Shown: positions 1-11,950, counted from the first letter of the stretch. The stretch is 64,000 nt of DNA from Mannheimia pernigra (GCF_013377995.1 NZ_CP055305.1:310001-374000); one strand, 5' to 3'. Numbers and translations: made by a program. Notes: generated from the letters alone by a model not told the origin.

Positions 1-1
1 T

Positions 2-928
2 GAGCCGAGTAAAAAATCAACATTACCAAATAAATATGGCGTTAATGATATTCCACTGATTTTGCAAGACCAACTCCTCAATAAAGAAGGCATACAGGTA
101 TTAAACAAAAACCTCCCACAATTTTTAGGTAAACGCCTTTTTGTGAACGGACAAGAATCACCTTATTTGAATGTACCTCGTGGCTGGGTGAGATTGCGTA
201 TTCTCAATGCCTCCCTCTCTCGAGCTTATGAGCTAAGGTTAGATAACGGTCAGCCACTTCAAAAGATAGCAACAGGCTTGGGAATGCTAGCTAAACCAGT
301 AGAAATGGAATCCATCCGCCTTGCCCCAAGCGAGCGAGTAGAAGTACTTATTGACTTAAGCGATGGCAACACGGTTTCACTGATAAGCGGTCAAAAAAGA
401 GATTTTTTTTACAAAATCGAGCAAATATTTACCCGTAATGACGAATTAACCAATAATGTCATTTTAGAGCTCAGACCACAAGGCCTGGCGGCAGTGCTCA
501 ACACAAAACCCAGTTTGCCTGCTTTTCCCTCAGATGAATTTAATTTAAAAATCAGCCAAGAACGCCGATTTATGCTTCGCCCATCTGATTATTTGATTAA
601 CCAAAAGCGATTTGATCCAACACGGATTGATTTCACCGCTCAAAAAGGACGCATTGAACGCTGGTATTTGCATAGCACACAAGCGGTCGGATTTACGCTT
701 CAAGGTGCAAAATTTATTATAGAGACACAAAACCGTAAGCCATACCCGCTTCATCAACTAGCTTGGCAAGACACCGTTTGGCTAGAAGCTGAGCAAGAAG
801 TCACCCTTCTAGTTCGTTTTGATAACACCGCCTCTGAAAAACTCCCCTTTACCTTTGGTGTGAGCGATTTTATGCTACGTGATAGAGGTACGATGGGTCA
901 ATTTAATGTAATTGAAAATAGACAATAA
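2..928 (+). CDS. ftsP: Cell division protein FtsP (SufI), 3' part
   Basis: The reading frame is open from the window edge, so the N-terminus and signal peptide are missing; 308 residues are visible. It keeps the multicopper-oxidase (cupredoxin) fold pattern, with a segment like [16 protein letters not shown] and [12 protein letters not shown]. The copper-binding HxH motifs of true oxidases are absent: the C-terminal region has [10 protein letters not shown] where an oxidase would have a His cluster. That matches FtsP, a periplasmic protein that stabilises the divisome under stress and is exported by Tat in E. coli. It lies 53 bp upstream of accA on the same strand. A degenerate multicopper oxidase is the only alternative. 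Confidence 0.85.
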   Translation, partial: EPSKKSTLPNKYGVNDIPLILQDQLLNKEGIQVLNKNLPQFLGKRLFVNGQESPYLNVPRGWVRLRILNASLSRAYELRLDNGQPLQKIATGLGMLAKPVEMESIRLAPSERVEVLIDLSDGNTVSLISGQKRDFFYKIEQIFTRNDELTNNVILELRPQGLAAVLNTKPSLPAFPSDEFNLKISQERRFMLRPSDYLINQKRFDPTRIDFTAQKGRIERWYLHSTQAVGFTLQGAKFIIETQNRKPYPLHQLAWQDTVWLEAEQEVTLLVRFDNTASEKLPFTFGVSDFMLRDRGTMGQFNVIENRQ

Positions 929-981
929 CGGGCTGATAAGCGATAATGCCCCATAATTTTGCCCATAAAAAGGAAAAAATA

Positions 982-1935
982 ATGAGCCAAGAATTTTTAG
1001 ATTTTGAAATGCCAATTGCTGAACTTGAGGCAAAAATTGAGTCTTTAAGAGCAGTCAGTCTGCAAGATGACAAAATTGACCTTGATGATGAAATCACACG
1101 TTTACAAAAGAAAAGTAAAGAACTGACTAAAAAAACTTTTGCTAATTTAGACGCTTGGCAAATTTCTCGTATGGCACGCCACCCAAATCGCCCATATACA
1201 TTAGATTATATTGGGCAAATATTTACTGAATTTGATGAATTAGCTGGCGACCGTGCTTTCGCAGATGACAAAGCAATTGTTGGCGGAATTGCCCGCCTTG
1301 ATGGCCGCCCAGTGATGGTAATTGGTCATCAAAAAGGTCGTACGGTAAAAGATAAAGTGAAACGTAATTTCGGTATGCCCGCACCCGAAGGTTATCGCAA
1401 AGCGTTGCGTTTAATGAAAATGGCAGAACGCTTTAATATGCCTATCATTACTTTTATCGACACGCCAGGAGCTTATCCAGGGATTGGGGCGGAAGAACGT
1501 GGTCAATCTGAGGCAATTGCACACAACTTGCGAGAAATGTCACAACTTTCGGTGCCAGTAATTTGCACCGTGATTGGTGAAGGTGGCTCAGGCGGTGCAT
1601 TGGCTATCGGCGTGGGCGATAAAGTGAATATGTTACAATACTCTACTTACTCTGTAATCTCACCCGAAGGCTGTGCCTCAATTTTGTGGAAAAGTGCTGA
1701 CAAGGCATCAACTGCCGCAGAAGTAATGGGCTTAACCGCGCCTCGTTTAAAAGAACTTGAACTAATAGACAATATCGTTCCAGAGCCATTAGGCGGTGCG
1801 CATCGTAATATGGAAGAAATTGCTCAAAACCTCAAACAACGCATTTTAGATGATTTAGCAGAATTAGACAGCCTTGATAAAGAAGCGTTACTAGAGCGTC
1901 GTTATCAACGTTTAATGAATTACGGTTACGTATAA
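982..1935 (+). CDS. accA: Acetyl-CoA carboxylase carboxyltransferase subunit alpha
   Basis: AccA is half of the carboxyltransferase that moves CO2 from biotin to acetyl-CoA, the first step of fatty acid synthesis, in the cytoplasm. The protein has 317 residues, the usual length, when started at [10 protein letters not shown]. An in-frame ATG 36 bases upstream is less likely because the chosen start has a purine-rich AAAAGGA just before it. The glycine-rich crotonase-fold stretch [15 protein letters not shown] and [15 protein letters not shown] are visible. The partner genes accB and accC lie about 34 kb away in this window. Confidence 0.97.
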   Translation: MSQEFLDFEMPIAELEAKIESLRAVSLQDDKIDLDDEITRLQKKSKELTKKTFANLDAWQISRMARHPNRPYTLDYIGQIFTEFDELAGDRAFADDKAIVGGIARLDGRPVMVIGHQKGRTVKDKVKRNFGMPAPEGYRKALRLMKMAERFNMPIITFIDTPGAYPGIGAEERGQSEAIAHNLREMSQLSVPVICTVIGEGGSGGALAIGVGDKVNMLQYSTYSVISPEGCASILWKSADKASTAAEVMGLTAPRLKELELIDNIVPEPLGGAHRNMEEIAQNLKQRILDDLAELDSLDKEALLERRYQRLMNYGYV

Positions 1936-1959
1936 GCCATTATAAAATAATGATCAAGC

Positions 1960-1994
1960 GGTAAGATTTTGGTGAAAATTTGCAAAATCTTACC
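1960..1994 (+). terminator. Hairpin after accA containing a USS
   Basis: A perfect 12-base inverted repeat (GGTAAGATTTTG and its complement) starts within a USS core, 24 bases after the accA stop. There is no clear T-run after it, so intrinsic termination is possible but weak. Confidence 0.4.
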
Positions 1995-2018
1995 ATGTTT
2001 CACTTAAAGGATTACATT

Positions 2019-2074
2019 AAATAGATATCGCTTAATCTCAACCCAGAGAACTCACTAGCGATCAATATCTATTT
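2019..2074 (+). promoter_or_regulatory. Structured leader upstream of pdxY
   Basis: AAATAGATAT (2019-2028) pairs perfectly with ATATCTATTT (2065-2074). CGCT (2029-2032) can pair with AGCG (2057-2060), leaving a four-base bulge. The stem ends directly before the AAGGA ribosome-binding site of pdxY, so it could affect translation, or it could end accA transcripts. I do not recognise it as a known riboswitch. Confidence 0.45.
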
Positions 2075-2086
2075 TAAGGAATAAAT

Positions 2087-2947
2087 ATGAAAAACGTGCT
2101 CTCTATCCAATCTCACGTAGTATACGGCTACGCAGGCAATAAAGCAGCCACATTCCCAATGCAATTGTTGGGCGTAGATGTTTGGGCACTAAATACCGTT
2201 CAATTTTCTAACCACACCCAATATGGCAAATGGGGCGGAATGGTAATGCCAAAAGAACAAATTGGCAGCATTATTGATGGTATTAATAATATTGGTGAAC
2301 TCCATCGTTGCGACGCTGTGCTCTCTGGCTACATCGGCTCAGCAGAACAAGTAGAAGAAATCATCAATGCTTTCCATAAAGTCAAAGCTGCAAACCCAAA
2401 TGCAATTTACATCTGTGATCCCGTGATGGGACATCCCGACAAAGGTTGTATTGTCGCAGACGGCGTGAAAGAAGGCTTAATCAACCTAGCAATGGCAGAA
2501 GCAGATATTATCACGCCAAACTTAGTCGAATTACGCGAGCTAACAGGCCTGACCGTTGAAAACTTTGAGCAAGCAATTGACGCTGTTAAATTAATTCTGA
2601 CTAAAGGTCCGAAAAAGGTATTAGTCAAACATTTAAGTCGAGTGGGCAAAGCAAAAGACAAATTCGAAATGCTATTTGCCAATCAAGACGGCGTTTGGCA
2701 CATAAGTCGACCACTGTATCACTTCAACAAAGAACCTGTTGGCGTGGGTGACTTAACTGCTGGATTATTTGTGGCAAACTTACTAAATGGTCTATCTGAT
2801 CTTGAAGCCTTTGAACATACCGCAAATGCAGTCAATGAAGTAATGGAAGAAACCTCAAAATCAGGCGTTTACGAACTACAAATTATCGCTGCTCGTGAGA
2901 AAATTTTAGCCCCTAAATGCAATTATCAAGCAATTAAAATTGCTTAA
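2087..2947 (+). CDS. pdxY: Pyridoxal kinase PdxY
   Basis: This ribokinase-superfamily enzyme phosphorylates pyridoxal in the vitamin B6 salvage pathway. The protein has 286 residues, the normal length. Visible signatures are the N-terminal [16 protein letters not shown] (substrate side), [20 protein letters not shown], and the anion-hole motif [10 protein letters not shown] with its catalytic Asp. An AAGGA ribosome-binding site precedes the ATG. It is followed by a terminator made of inverted USS copies, so it is probably a single-gene unit. PdxK is the alternative, but the N-terminus fits PdxY. Confidence 0.95.
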   Translation: MKNVLSIQSHVVYGYAGNKAATFPMQLLGVDVWALNTVQFSNHTQYGKWGGMVMPKEQIGSIIDGINNIGELHRCDAVLSGYIGSAEQVEEIINAFHKVKAANPNAIYICDPVMGHPDKGCIVADGVKEGLINLAMAEADIITPNLVELRELTGLTVENFEQAIDAVKLILTKGPKKVLVKHLSRVGKAKDKFEMLFANQDGVWHISRPLYHFNKEPVGVGDLTAGLFVANLLNGLSDLEAFEHTANAVNEVMEETSKSGVYELQIIAAREKILAPKCNYQAIKIA

Positions 2948-2972
2948 ACATTGCAAAAAAATCTCAAAATCT

Positions 2973-3011
2973 AACCGCTTGTAAATTTGACTCTCTACAA
3001 GCGGTCTTTTT
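2973..3011 (+). terminator. pdxY terminator formed by inverted USS pair
   Basis: ACCGCTTGTA and TACAAGCGGT face each other across a short loop and are followed by CTTTTTTC. Two uptake sequences in opposite orientation form the stem. Confidence 0.85.
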
Positions 3012-3108
3012 TCATCAATTTTTTTGGGGGGGTAGTGGACAAAATTGAGTCTGATTTCCTGGTGGGTCAGCCATAGTGGACATTTTTGAGTCTGCTATGG
3101 CTTTATTT

Positions 3109-4006
3109 TTAACTCTTCCGACAGATAAAATCCTTTATAAACATCATCTTATGTTCATCTGTTAGTCCCTGATGTGAGGCTAATTTGGCTTTCATTTGCC
3201 TAAAAAATAACTCAACCAGGTTGGTCGTATGAGCAATGTTTAATTCGGGATGTGCTTGATAGGTAAATAGATAATTTATGCTACGTTTTAAGCTCCATAA
3301 CCGCTTATGTTTAAATCGTTTTGAGTCTGTTTCAGAACGTTCATTAAAGTAATCTTTATGTTCATTTAACCATTCAGATAACGCGAGAGTGAGAGTTTCT
3401 TGCGTTTGAAATTTAAGGGAGTAATAGAGGGATAATAGTGCTTTTCCCGCTTCAGATTTAGGCGATTTTGTTAGATAAAATATGCCTCGTCCGATTTGAT
3501 GAAAATGGCATATTTGAGTAGGAATATGAGGGTAAGCGTTTAATGGCCCTCTTCGCCCATCGCAGGTAATAGGTTGAGTTTTAACGCCTTTTTCCATGAG
3601 TTCTGAGATTGCTTCAAAATAATATCGATTTTTCTCAGCTGGAATAAAGCGAAAATAAATCGGTTTTGATGATGAGGAATCCATTAGGACGAGTACCGAA
3701 AATCGTTGTTTAAAGTGAGTGGTATCCATCACGATACTCGCTGTTTGAGGAAGTGCTTTTTGCTCTGCTTTTAGGGCTTTCTCAAGATGCCTTCTAATCG
3801 TTCTTTCAGAACATTAATATTCCAAAGAAAGCTGTTGAATAGTCTGTTTTTGTGAGGTGTACTTAAACCAAATTTCTTCGGAATTAAGTCGCTTGGATGC
3901 GAAAAAGTTACGGCTGCAATCAAGGCATTTATAGCGTTGAATACCATGAATTTTGCCATACTTTTTAAGGTTAAAAGATGAGCAGAAAATGCAATTTTTT
4001 AGGCAT
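3109..4006 (-). pseudogene. Transposase pseudogene (DDE, N-terminal zinc ribbon)
   Basis: The frame reads as one transposase of about 298 residues with two lesions. The first is an in-frame TAA at 3816-3814, in the context LSLEY*CSERTIRRHL. The second is at the start: the only suitable ATG (4006) is out of frame by one base, and removing one A from an A6 tract (4000-3995) restores MPKNCIFCSSFNLKKYGK. The repaired protein has a zinc ribbon (CIFC, then CLDC). The probable catalytic residues are the D in MDTTHF, the D in CDGRRG and the E in NLVELFFRQMK. Both lesions together suggest a dead copy. Confidence 0.85.
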
Positions 4007-4014
4007 TTTTATAA

Positions 4015-4057
4015 AAAGTAGGTTAAAGCCTTATATTACAAGGTTTTAACCTACTTT
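4015..4057. promoter_or_regulatory. Hairpin in the IS right end
   Basis: AAAGTAGGTTAAA and TTTTAACCTACTTT are complementary over 13 bases, just inside the right terminal repeat and upstream of the transposase start. Insertion sequences often carry such a stem to limit transcription entering from outside; here that role is inferred. Confidence 0.5.
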
Positions 4058-4102
4058 GCAGACTCAATTTTGTCCACTATGCCACTTTTTGCAAATCACA
4101 CA

Positions 4103-4136
4103 AACAAAAAAGAGGCATATCTTTCAATATACCTCT
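4103..4136 (-). terminator. tuf operon terminator
   Basis: On the minus strand AGAGGTATAT pairs with ATATGCCTCT (one G-T pair) and is followed by TTTTTTG, a strong intrinsic terminator 42 bases after the tuf stop. Confidence 0.9.
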
Positions 4137-4177
4137 CTCTGCTAGCTATTTGCTATCAAATCAGAACATCCGTTCTA

Positions 4178-5365
<1,188 letters not shown>

Positions 5366-5477
5366 CTAAAAGCCTCTTAAACAAAAAACGGTTACAATGG
5401 AACAAAAGAACCCATTAACCATAATGTAGAAATTAATACATTTATTGAAACTTGTAGGAAGAGAGAATATTAGGAAA

Positions 5478-5553
5478 TGGTGCTGATAGGCGGATTTGAA
5501 CCGCCGACCTCACCCTTACCAAGGGTGCGCTCTACCAACTGAGCTATATCAGC
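5478..5553 (-). tRNA. tRNA-Thr (GGT anticodon)
   Basis: This is a 76-base cloverleaf with an acceptor stem of GCTGATA pairing with TATCAGC, an encoded CCA and a T-loop GGTTCAAAT. The anticodon loop CTTGGTAA gives GGT. It is the last tRNA before tuf. Confidence 0.97.
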
Positions 5554-5556
5554 GTT

Positions 5557-5631
<75 letters not shown>

Positions 5632-5673
5632 TGTTCTAAATTCGTCTGTCCTGCACGATTCAAAAATCAGAAA

Positions 5674-5758
5674 TGGTGGAGGGAGAAGGATTCGAACCTT
5701 CGAAGGCTGAGCCAACAGATTTACAGTCTGCCCCCTTTGGCCGCTCGGGAACCCCTCC
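5674..5758 (-). tRNA. tRNA-Tyr (GTA anticodon)
   Basis: This is an 85-base class II tRNA with a long variable arm, an acceptor stem of GGAGGGG pairing with the CTCCCTCC end, and an encoded CCA. The anticodon loop CTGTAAA gives GTA. It is the second gene of the tuf-linked tRNA operon. Confidence 0.97.
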
Positions 5759-5792
5759 ACGATAATTGAATACTTGTCTACTTAAGCAGTAA

Positions 5793-5868
<76 letters not shown>

Positions 5869-5896
5869 GTTGCTGTGTCGTAAGCAAGTGATGTGC

Positions 5897-5924
5897 ATTA
5901 TAGGGAAATTTTAACTGTGTGCAA
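5897..5924 (-). promoter_or_regulatory. Promoter of the tRNA-tuf operon
   Basis: On the minus strand TTGCAC (5924-5919) and TATAAT (5902-5897) are spaced by 16 bases. The perfect -10 box stands about 30 bases before the first tRNA, as expected for a strong stable-RNA promoter. Confidence 0.8.
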
Positions 5925-6114
5925 GTTTTTTTTGAAAAAAATATTAAAATTTTGCTCTTTCGATTTTTTAATATACAAAATGACTATTTTTTGTAAAAAA
6001 CAACGCCATTTTTCTAATAAATACGGCAAGATCCTGCTTTATATTGTATAGTTATCCTCCAATTTACTTTATAAAGTAGTAATTTATTATCAAAAAATTT
6101 GAGAGTTTGGCAAA

Positions 6115-7065
6115 ATGAGCCTCGAAAAAACCCAAAAAATTACGCCTTTTTTAACTTTTGATCGCACCCAATGGGCAGATTTGAGAAAATCTGTACCCTT
6201 AAAGCTCACTGAGCAAGACTTAAAACCGCTATTAGGCTTTAATGAAGATCTTTCTTTAGAAGAAGTACGTACAATTTACTTACCGCTTGCTCGCCTAATT
6301 CAATACTATATAGAAGAGAATTTAAAACGTCAGACCGTTTTGCACCGTTTTCTTGGCATTGAAACACCGAAAGTACCTTATATTATTAGTATTGCAGGTA
6401 GCGTATCGGTTGGCAAAAGCACGTCTGCTCGTATTATACAAGCCCTGCTTTCGCATTATCCAACTAAGCGAAAAGTAGATTTAATCACAACGGATGGTTT
6501 TTTGTATCCACTCGCTACCCTTACTGAAAAAAATCTACTCAAGAAAAAAGGCTTTCCAGAGTCTTATGATATTCACAATCTTATTCGTTTTGTGTCTGAC
6601 ATCAAATCAGGTAAACGTAATGTAAAAGCACCCATTTACTCGCATTTAACTTACGATATTATTCAAAACCAATTTAATATTGTTGATCAGCCAGATATTT
6701 TGATTTTAGAAGGTTTAAATGTATTACAAAGTGGAATGAACTACCCTTCTAGCCCACACAATGTCTTTGTATCTGATTTTGTAGATTTCTCAATTTATGT
6801 TGATGCAGAAGAAGCATTGCTGAAAAAATGGTACATCAACCGTTTCTTAAAATTCCGCCGCAGTGCTTTTGCAGATCCAAATTCTTACTTCCATCACTAT
6901 GCAAGTTTATCGGAGCAAGAAGCTATCAACATAGCCTCCACAATTTGGGAGGAAATCAACGGGTTGAATTTGCGAAAAAATATTTTACCCAGCCGTGAGC
7001 GAGCTAATCTCATTTTGATAAAAGGGCAAGACCACGCAATTGAAACAGTAAAATTACGTAAATAA
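6115..7065 (+). CDS. coaA: Type I pantothenate kinase
   Basis: CoaA phosphorylates pantothenate with ATP, the committed step of coenzyme A synthesis in the cytoplasm. The protein has 316 residues, the normal length. The P-loop GSVSVGKST lies at residues 95-103, followed by [10 protein letters not shown] and ILEGLNVLQ. The N-terminus [15 protein letters not shown] is typical of bacterial type I enzymes. The 245 bp upstream contain the divergent tRNA-tuf promoter and AT-rich sequence; I could not choose a single coaA promoter there. Confidence 0.97.
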   Translation: MSLEKTQKITPFLTFDRTQWADLRKSVPLKLTEQDLKPLLGFNEDLSLEEVRTIYLPLARLIQYYIEENLKRQTVLHRFLGIETPKVPYIISIAGSVSVGKSTSARIIQALLSHYPTKRKVDLITTDGFLYPLATLTEKNLLKKKGFPESYDIHNLIRFVSDIKSGKRNVKAPIYSHLTYDIIQNQFNIVDQPDILILEGLNVLQSGMNYPSSPHNVFVSDFVDFSIYVDAEEALLKKWYINRFLKFRRSAFADPNSYFHHYASLSEQEAINIASTIWEEINGLNLRKNILPSRERANLILIKGQDHAIETVKLRK

Positions 7066-7096
7066 TTAGGCATTTTTGACCGCTTGTCACAATCTA

Positions 7097-7128
7097 AAAT
7101 CCGTTGAGTAAACTCAATGGATTTTTTA
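7097..7128 (+). terminator. coaA terminator
   Basis: AAAATCCGTTGAG pairs with CTCAATGGATTTT across a three-base loop and runs into TTTTTTATT. A USS core lies just upstream at 7078-7087. Confidence 0.9.
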
Positions 7129-7202
7129 TTTAAATCAATGCTTATTCAGCTATTTTTTGATAAGCTAGTGGCTTTGTTAATGATTGATATTAGGCATAAA
7201 TA

Positions 7203-7745
7203 ATGAACAAAAAATTCCTACTCCCTTTGATTCTTTTTTTAGCATTATCTGCAGCATTTATGGTACAACTTACACGCAACTCACAAGGTGATGACCCGAA
7301 AAGATTGGAATCTGCCCTGATTGACAAAACTATTCCAAATTTCCGTTTGGAATCCTTGCTAGATGAAAAAGCGCAAATTGATCAAAACGTCGTAAAAACT
7401 GGCACTCCTCGCCTCTTAAATGTGTGGGCAACTTGGTGCCCGGCTTGTTATGCTGAACACGAATATTTAACTTTGCTTGCTAAACAAGGGGTAGAAATTG
7501 TTGGCATTGATTACAAAGACGAACGCACAAAAGCGATGAAATTCTTAGCGACTTACAGTAATCCATATAAAGCGATTATTTTTGATCCTAAAGGCTCACT
7601 CGGCTTAGATCTAGGCGTTTATGGTGCACCTGAAACCTTTATTATTGATGGCAATGGTGTAATTAAATATCGCCACGCAGGCGATGTAAATGACCAAGTA
7701 TGGAATCAAGTGCTTAAACCGATTTATGACAAATTAAAAGAGTGA
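7203..7745 (+). CDS. ccmG: Thiol:disulfide interchange protein DsbE/CcmG
   Basis: This membrane-anchored periplasmic thioredoxin reduces apocytochrome c cysteines before haem attachment. The protein has 180 residues: one N-terminal hydrophobic segment (about residues 4-22), then a thioredoxin fold with active site WATWCPAC and the cis-Pro region YGAPETFIID. The stop is 7 bases before ccmH. No ccmA-F genes precede it, so this is a partial cytochrome c maturation cluster. A role in the nrf (nitrite reductase) branch is the alternative. Confidence 0.93.
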   Translation: MNKKFLLPLILFLALSAAFMVQLTRNSQGDDPKRLESALIDKTIPNFRLESLLDEKAQIDQNVVKTGTPRLLNVWATWCPACYAEHEYLTLLAKQGVEIVGIDYKDERTKAMKFLATYSNPYKAIIFDPKGSLGLDLGVYGAPETFIIDGNGVIKYRHAGDVNDQVWNQVLKPIYDKLKE

Positions 7746-7752
7746 TAAAAAG

Positions 7753-8235
7753 ATGAAAAAGTTTAGCCTATTCTTTATTTTTGCAAGCTCTGTGGCTCTT
7801 TCTGCCCCTGTTAAACTTCACCAATTTGACAACCCGCAACAAGAATCAGATTACCGTGCCTTAATTCAAGAGTTGCGTTGTCCACAGTGCCAAAACAATA
7901 ATATTGCGGATTCCAACGCCACTATCGCCACCGATATGCGAACCAAAACCCTCGAATTACTCAAAGAGGGTAAAAATAAAGAGGAAGTGGTGGATTATAT
8001 GATTGAACGCTACGGTAATTTCGTCACCTACGATCCGCCAATAACGCCAGTAACGCTAATGTTGTGGCTTCTGCCGTTGATTTTGATTGCATTTGGGTTT
8101 GGTATTGTGTTTGGTCGCAAGAAAGCGAGACCACAAGCGGTCAATTCTTCGCAAAATTTTGCAAAACCGACGCAACACTTAAATCAAGATGAGCAAGAAC
8201 GTCTTAATCAAATATTAAATAAGGACAGCAAATGA
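7753..8235 (+). CDS. ccmH: Cytochrome c maturation protein CcmH/NrfF
   Basis: CcmH takes part in thiol redox and haem ligation to apocytochrome c at the periplasmic face. The 160-residue protein has a signal peptide, the family motif LRCPQCQNNNIADSNA with its CxxC pair, and a C-terminal membrane segment (about residues 97-119). It is the short form: the TPR part of E. coli CcmH is encoded separately by the next gene. Residues after the membrane segment are encoded by an extended USS (about 8141-8170). It overlaps ccmI by 4 bases. Confidence 0.93.
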   Translation: MKKFSLFFIFASSVALSAPVKLHQFDNPQQESDYRALIQELRCPQCQNNNIADSNATIATDMRTKTLELLKEGKNKEEVVDYMIERYGNFVTYDPPITPVTLMLWLLPLILIAFGFGIVFGRKKARPQAVNSSQNFAKPTQHLNQDEQERLNQILNKDSK

Positions 8236-9139
8236 GTTTCTGGATAGCAATCACCTTTATGACCTTAATTGTTGGTATCGTGGCGTTTTATCCTTTACTG
8301 AAAAAAAATAAACACATTGATGCTACCAAACGCGACAGCTTAAACAAAGCCTTCTATTTTGATCGTCTAAAAGAAGTTGAAAACGAAACAAATGAAGGCG
8401 TTATTGACGATCCTGAACAAACAAAATTAGAGCTACAACAAAACTTATTAGATGACATTCCTGAAACAGCACACGCTATGCAAAATGAAAAATTAAAGCT
8501 CGGCAAAGCGTGGTTTGTTTCACTCATTCTATTTGTAGGCGGCATCAGTTTTGCGATTTATGGTAATGTCGGCTCTTGGTTTTCCAGTGCAATGTTAGAC
8601 GCCACGCATCAAAAATTGGACTATTTTTACGAGCGTTTGAAAACTGAAGACAAAAATCCACTTTCAACCGAAGAAATGAACCAATTTGCGATGGCATTAC
8701 GTGTTGATTTACAAAAAAATCCAAATGACGATCAAAAATGGTATATGCTTGGACAAATCGGCATAGCGTTAGATGACGGTCAATTAGCTCACGATGCCTT
8801 TAGCAAGGCAGCACAGCTAAAACCTGAAAATTTGACTTACAAATTAAGCCACGCCCAGCTTCTACTTTTCTCTGAAGCAAAAGAAGATAAAACACAGGGC
8901 GAAGCGTTATTAAAAGAGATTATCCGCAAAGATCATACGAACTTTAATGCCCTAAGCTTGCTTGCCTTCCACTCTTTTGAAAAAGAGGATTTTAAAATGG
9001 CAGCAATGACGTGGGGAATGATGTTAAAGCTCTTACCAGACGAAGATCCCCGTAAAGTCACGGTTGAACGCAGCTTTAATATGGCGTTGTCAAATTTAAG
9101 CGAAACAGAAAAACAAGAATTGCAAAAAGGCGAGAAAAA

Positions 9140-9143
<4 letters not shown>
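8232..9143 (+). CDS. ccmI: Cytochrome c maturation TPR protein CcmI/NrfG-type
   Basis: The protein has 303 residues. It has an N-terminal membrane segment, then a cytoplasmic region with the DRLKEVENE family motif, a second membrane segment (about residues 97-115), and periplasmic TPR-like repeats including DDQKWYMLGQIGIALDDGQLA. Such proteins hold apocytochrome c for the haem-lyase complex. It is translationally coupled to ccmH and to mog by 4-base overlaps. The split between CcmI and NrfG names is uncertain. Confidence 0.88.
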
Positions 9144-10092
<949 letters not shown>

Positions 10093-10177
10093 TTTTGCAA
10101 GAAAATAGGCAAAAACAACCGCTTGTCAATTACATTACGACGCACTATTTTAAATTAAATTATTCTACGGATATAAA

Positions 10178-10663
10178 ATGAAAACAGGATTAAAATTCCT
10201 TTGGATTAGTTTAGTCACCATCATCATCGACCTCTGGTCAAAATATATCGTGGTGCAAAATTTTACATTTGGCGAAAGTATCCAGATTTTGCCGATTTTT
10301 AACCTCACTTACGCACGCAACTACGGGGCGGCATTTAGCTTTCTTGCCGACCATTCTGGCTGGCAAAAATATTTCTTTTTAGGATTGGCGATTGTGATTT
10401 CTATCGCCTTAATTGTGGCATTATGGAAAAATCAAGCGGTCAAAAAATTAGAAAATTCTGCATACGCTTTAATTATTGGCGGAGCCATTGGCAATGCGAT
10501 TGACCGTGCTTACAACGGCTATGTTGTTGATTTTCTCCATTTTTATTGGGATATTTATCATTATCCTGTATTTAACATTGCAGATATTGCGATATGTGTG
10601 GGGGCAGGCTTACTGATTTTAGAAGCCTTTATCGCCAAAAAAGAAATAAAAAAGAGTGATTAA
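10178..10663 (+). CDS. lspA: Signal peptidase II (prolipoprotein signal peptidase)
   Basis: LspA cleaves lipoprotein signal peptides before the lipidated cysteine in the inner membrane. The protein has 161 residues with four hydrophobic segments. The catalytic aspartates lie in GAIGNAIDR and VFNIADIAI. The preceding FNLTYARNYGAAFSFL box is conserved. ispH begins at the next base after its stop, matching the lspA-ispH order of other gamma-proteobacteria. Confidence 0.97.
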   Translation: MKTGLKFLWISLVTIIIDLWSKYIVVQNFTFGESIQILPIFNLTYARNYGAAFSFLADHSGWQKYFFLGLAIVISIALIVALWKNQAVKKLENSAYALIIGGAIGNAIDRAYNGYVVDFLHFYWDIYHYPVFNIADIAICVGAGLLILEAFIAKKEIKKSD

Positions 10664-11608
10664 ATGAAGATTTTATTAGCAAACCCACGTGGTTTTTGTG
10701 CCGGCGTCGATAGAGCGATTTCGATTGTTGAATTAGCCTTAGACATTCACGGTGCACCCATCTACGTTCGCCACGAAGTTGTACACAACAAATTTGTGGT
10801 AGATGGTTTAAAAGCCAAAGGGGCTATTTTTGTTGAAGAGCTAGATGAAGTACCTGATGATGCCATTGTGATTTTCTCTGCTCACGGAGTTTCTCAAGCA
10901 GTCCGCCAAGAAGCCAAACGCCGTCACTTAAAAGTGTTTGATGCGACTTGTCCGCTAGTAACCAAAGTGCATATGCAAGTTGCTCGTGCTAGCAACAAAG
11001 GCACAAAAGCCATTTTAATTGGCCACGAAGGGCACCCAGAAGTCATCGGTACAATGGGGCAATATAATAACAAAGAAGGGGGGATCTATTTGGTTGAATC
11101 GGTAGAAGATATTACCAATCTGCCTGTATCCAACAATGATGAACTCACCTTTATGACCCAAACTACACTTTCAATTGACGATACTATTGGCGTAATTGAG
11201 GCGTTAAAAGAGAAATACCCAGCAATTCAAGGCCCTCGTAAAAACGATATTTGCTATGCCACAACCAATCGCCAACACGCCGTGCGTGAATTAGCAGAAC
11301 AATCACAGTTAGTTTTAGTGGTAGGGTCAAAAAATTCTTCCAACTCTAACCGCTTAGCTGAACTTGCTTCTCGAATGGGTGTGATGGCAAAGCTGATTGA
11401 TGGGCCGCAAGATATTGACCCCTCTTGGCTAAACGGCGTTGAAACCATCGGTATTACTGCGGGAGCCTCAGCCCCTGAAGTGTTAGTCCAATCGGTTATT
11501 TCACACTTAAAAACATTAGGGGTAACGGAAGTAGAAACCCTTGCCGGCAATGAAGAAGATGTGGTTTTTGAAGTGCCAAAAGAACTCCGCATCAAAGAGG
11601 TAAAATAA
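10664..11608 (+). CDS. ispH: 4-hydroxy-3-methylbut-2-enyl diphosphate reductase
   Basis: IspH is the iron-sulfur enzyme for the last step of the MEP isoprenoid pathway. The protein has 314 residues. Its cluster ligands are visible: GFCAGV near the start, DATCPLV, and [11 protein letters not shown]. The substrate-binding motif [11 protein letters not shown] and the SSNSNRL box are present. It abuts lspA and overlaps sdhE by one base (TAATG), so the three genes form a tight operon. Confidence 0.98.
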   Translation: MKILLANPRGFCAGVDRAISIVELALDIHGAPIYVRHEVVHNKFVVDGLKAKGAIFVEELDEVPDDAIVIFSAHGVSQAVRQEAKRRHLKVFDATCPLVTKVHMQVARASNKGTKAILIGHEGHPEVIGTMGQYNNKEGGIYLVESVEDITNLPVSNNDELTFMTQTTLSIDDTIGVIEALKEKYPAIQGPRKNDICYATTNRQHAVRELAEQSQLVLVVGSKNSSNSNRLAELASRMGVMAKLIDGPQDIDPSWLNGVETIGITAGASAPEVLVQSVISHLKTLGVTEVETLAGNEEDVVFEVPKELRIKEVK

Positions 11609-11856
11609 TGGCAGAAATTAACCGCTTTAAACTCGAATGGGAATGCCGTCGTGGTATGCGTGAGCTAGACAAAATGATTATGCCATTTTACCAAAATCAT
11701 TTTGATAAACTGACCGAAAACCAACAACACGCCTTTGTTGAAATGCTCGCTTCCCCCGACCCAGAACTCTTCCGCTGGGTAATGCTACAAGCCCCAGCTC
11801 CAACGCCTGAGATTGCGGAGTTAATTAAATTGATCCGCTCTACCGTTGAATGCTAG
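11608..11856 (+). CDS. sdhE: FAD assembly factor SdhE (YgfY/CptB family)
   Basis: SdhE promotes covalent attachment of FAD to flavoprotein subunits of succinate dehydrogenase and fumarate reductase. The protein has 82 residues with the family signature CRRGMRELD near the N-terminus and a helical remainder. It overlaps the ispH stop by one base. Some databases label the family an antitoxin (CptB); no toxin gene adjoins it here, so the flavinylation role is preferred. Confidence 0.92.
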   Translation: MAEINRFKLEWECRRGMRELDKMIMPFYQNHFDKLTENQQHAFVEMLASPDPELFRWVMLQAPAPTPEIAELIKLIRSTVEC

Positions 11857-11861
11857 CTCCC

Positions 11862-11892
11862 ACCGCTTGTACTCTACAAGCGGTCATTTTTC
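11862..11892 (+). terminator. sdhE terminator from inverted USS pair
   Basis: ACCGCTTGTA and TACAAGCGGT form a 10-bp stem across a three-base loop, followed by CATTTTTC. Confidence 0.85.
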
Positions 11893-11950
11893 ACAAAAAA
11901 TTAGCAAATCACAGCGATTGACAAAAAACTCTCAAAATATCACCGCTTTT

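Larger units (their letters stand above)
3033..4079. mobile_element. Decayed insertion sequence, IS256-like Zn-ribbon variant
   Basis: The element is bounded by perfect 21-base inverted repeats at 3033-3053 and 4059-4079 (outer bases TAGTGGACAAAATT). A third, imperfect copy of the end sits inside the left end at about 3073-3094. A 13-bp hairpin (4015-4057) precedes the transposase gene and could block read-in transcription. No target-site duplication is evident. The element lies between the terminators of pdxY and tuf, a neutral site. The family is assigned from the zinc ribbon plus DDE arrangement recalled from annotated homologues; it was not searched. Confidence 0.75.

Noticed and set aside
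545..757. Antisense open frame within ftsP
   Set aside because: No ribosome-binding site and it opposes a well-supported coding frame.
11608..11856. SdhE as the antitoxin of a CptAB toxin system
   Set aside because: No CptA-like membrane toxin gene follows; the operon partners are lspA and ispH.
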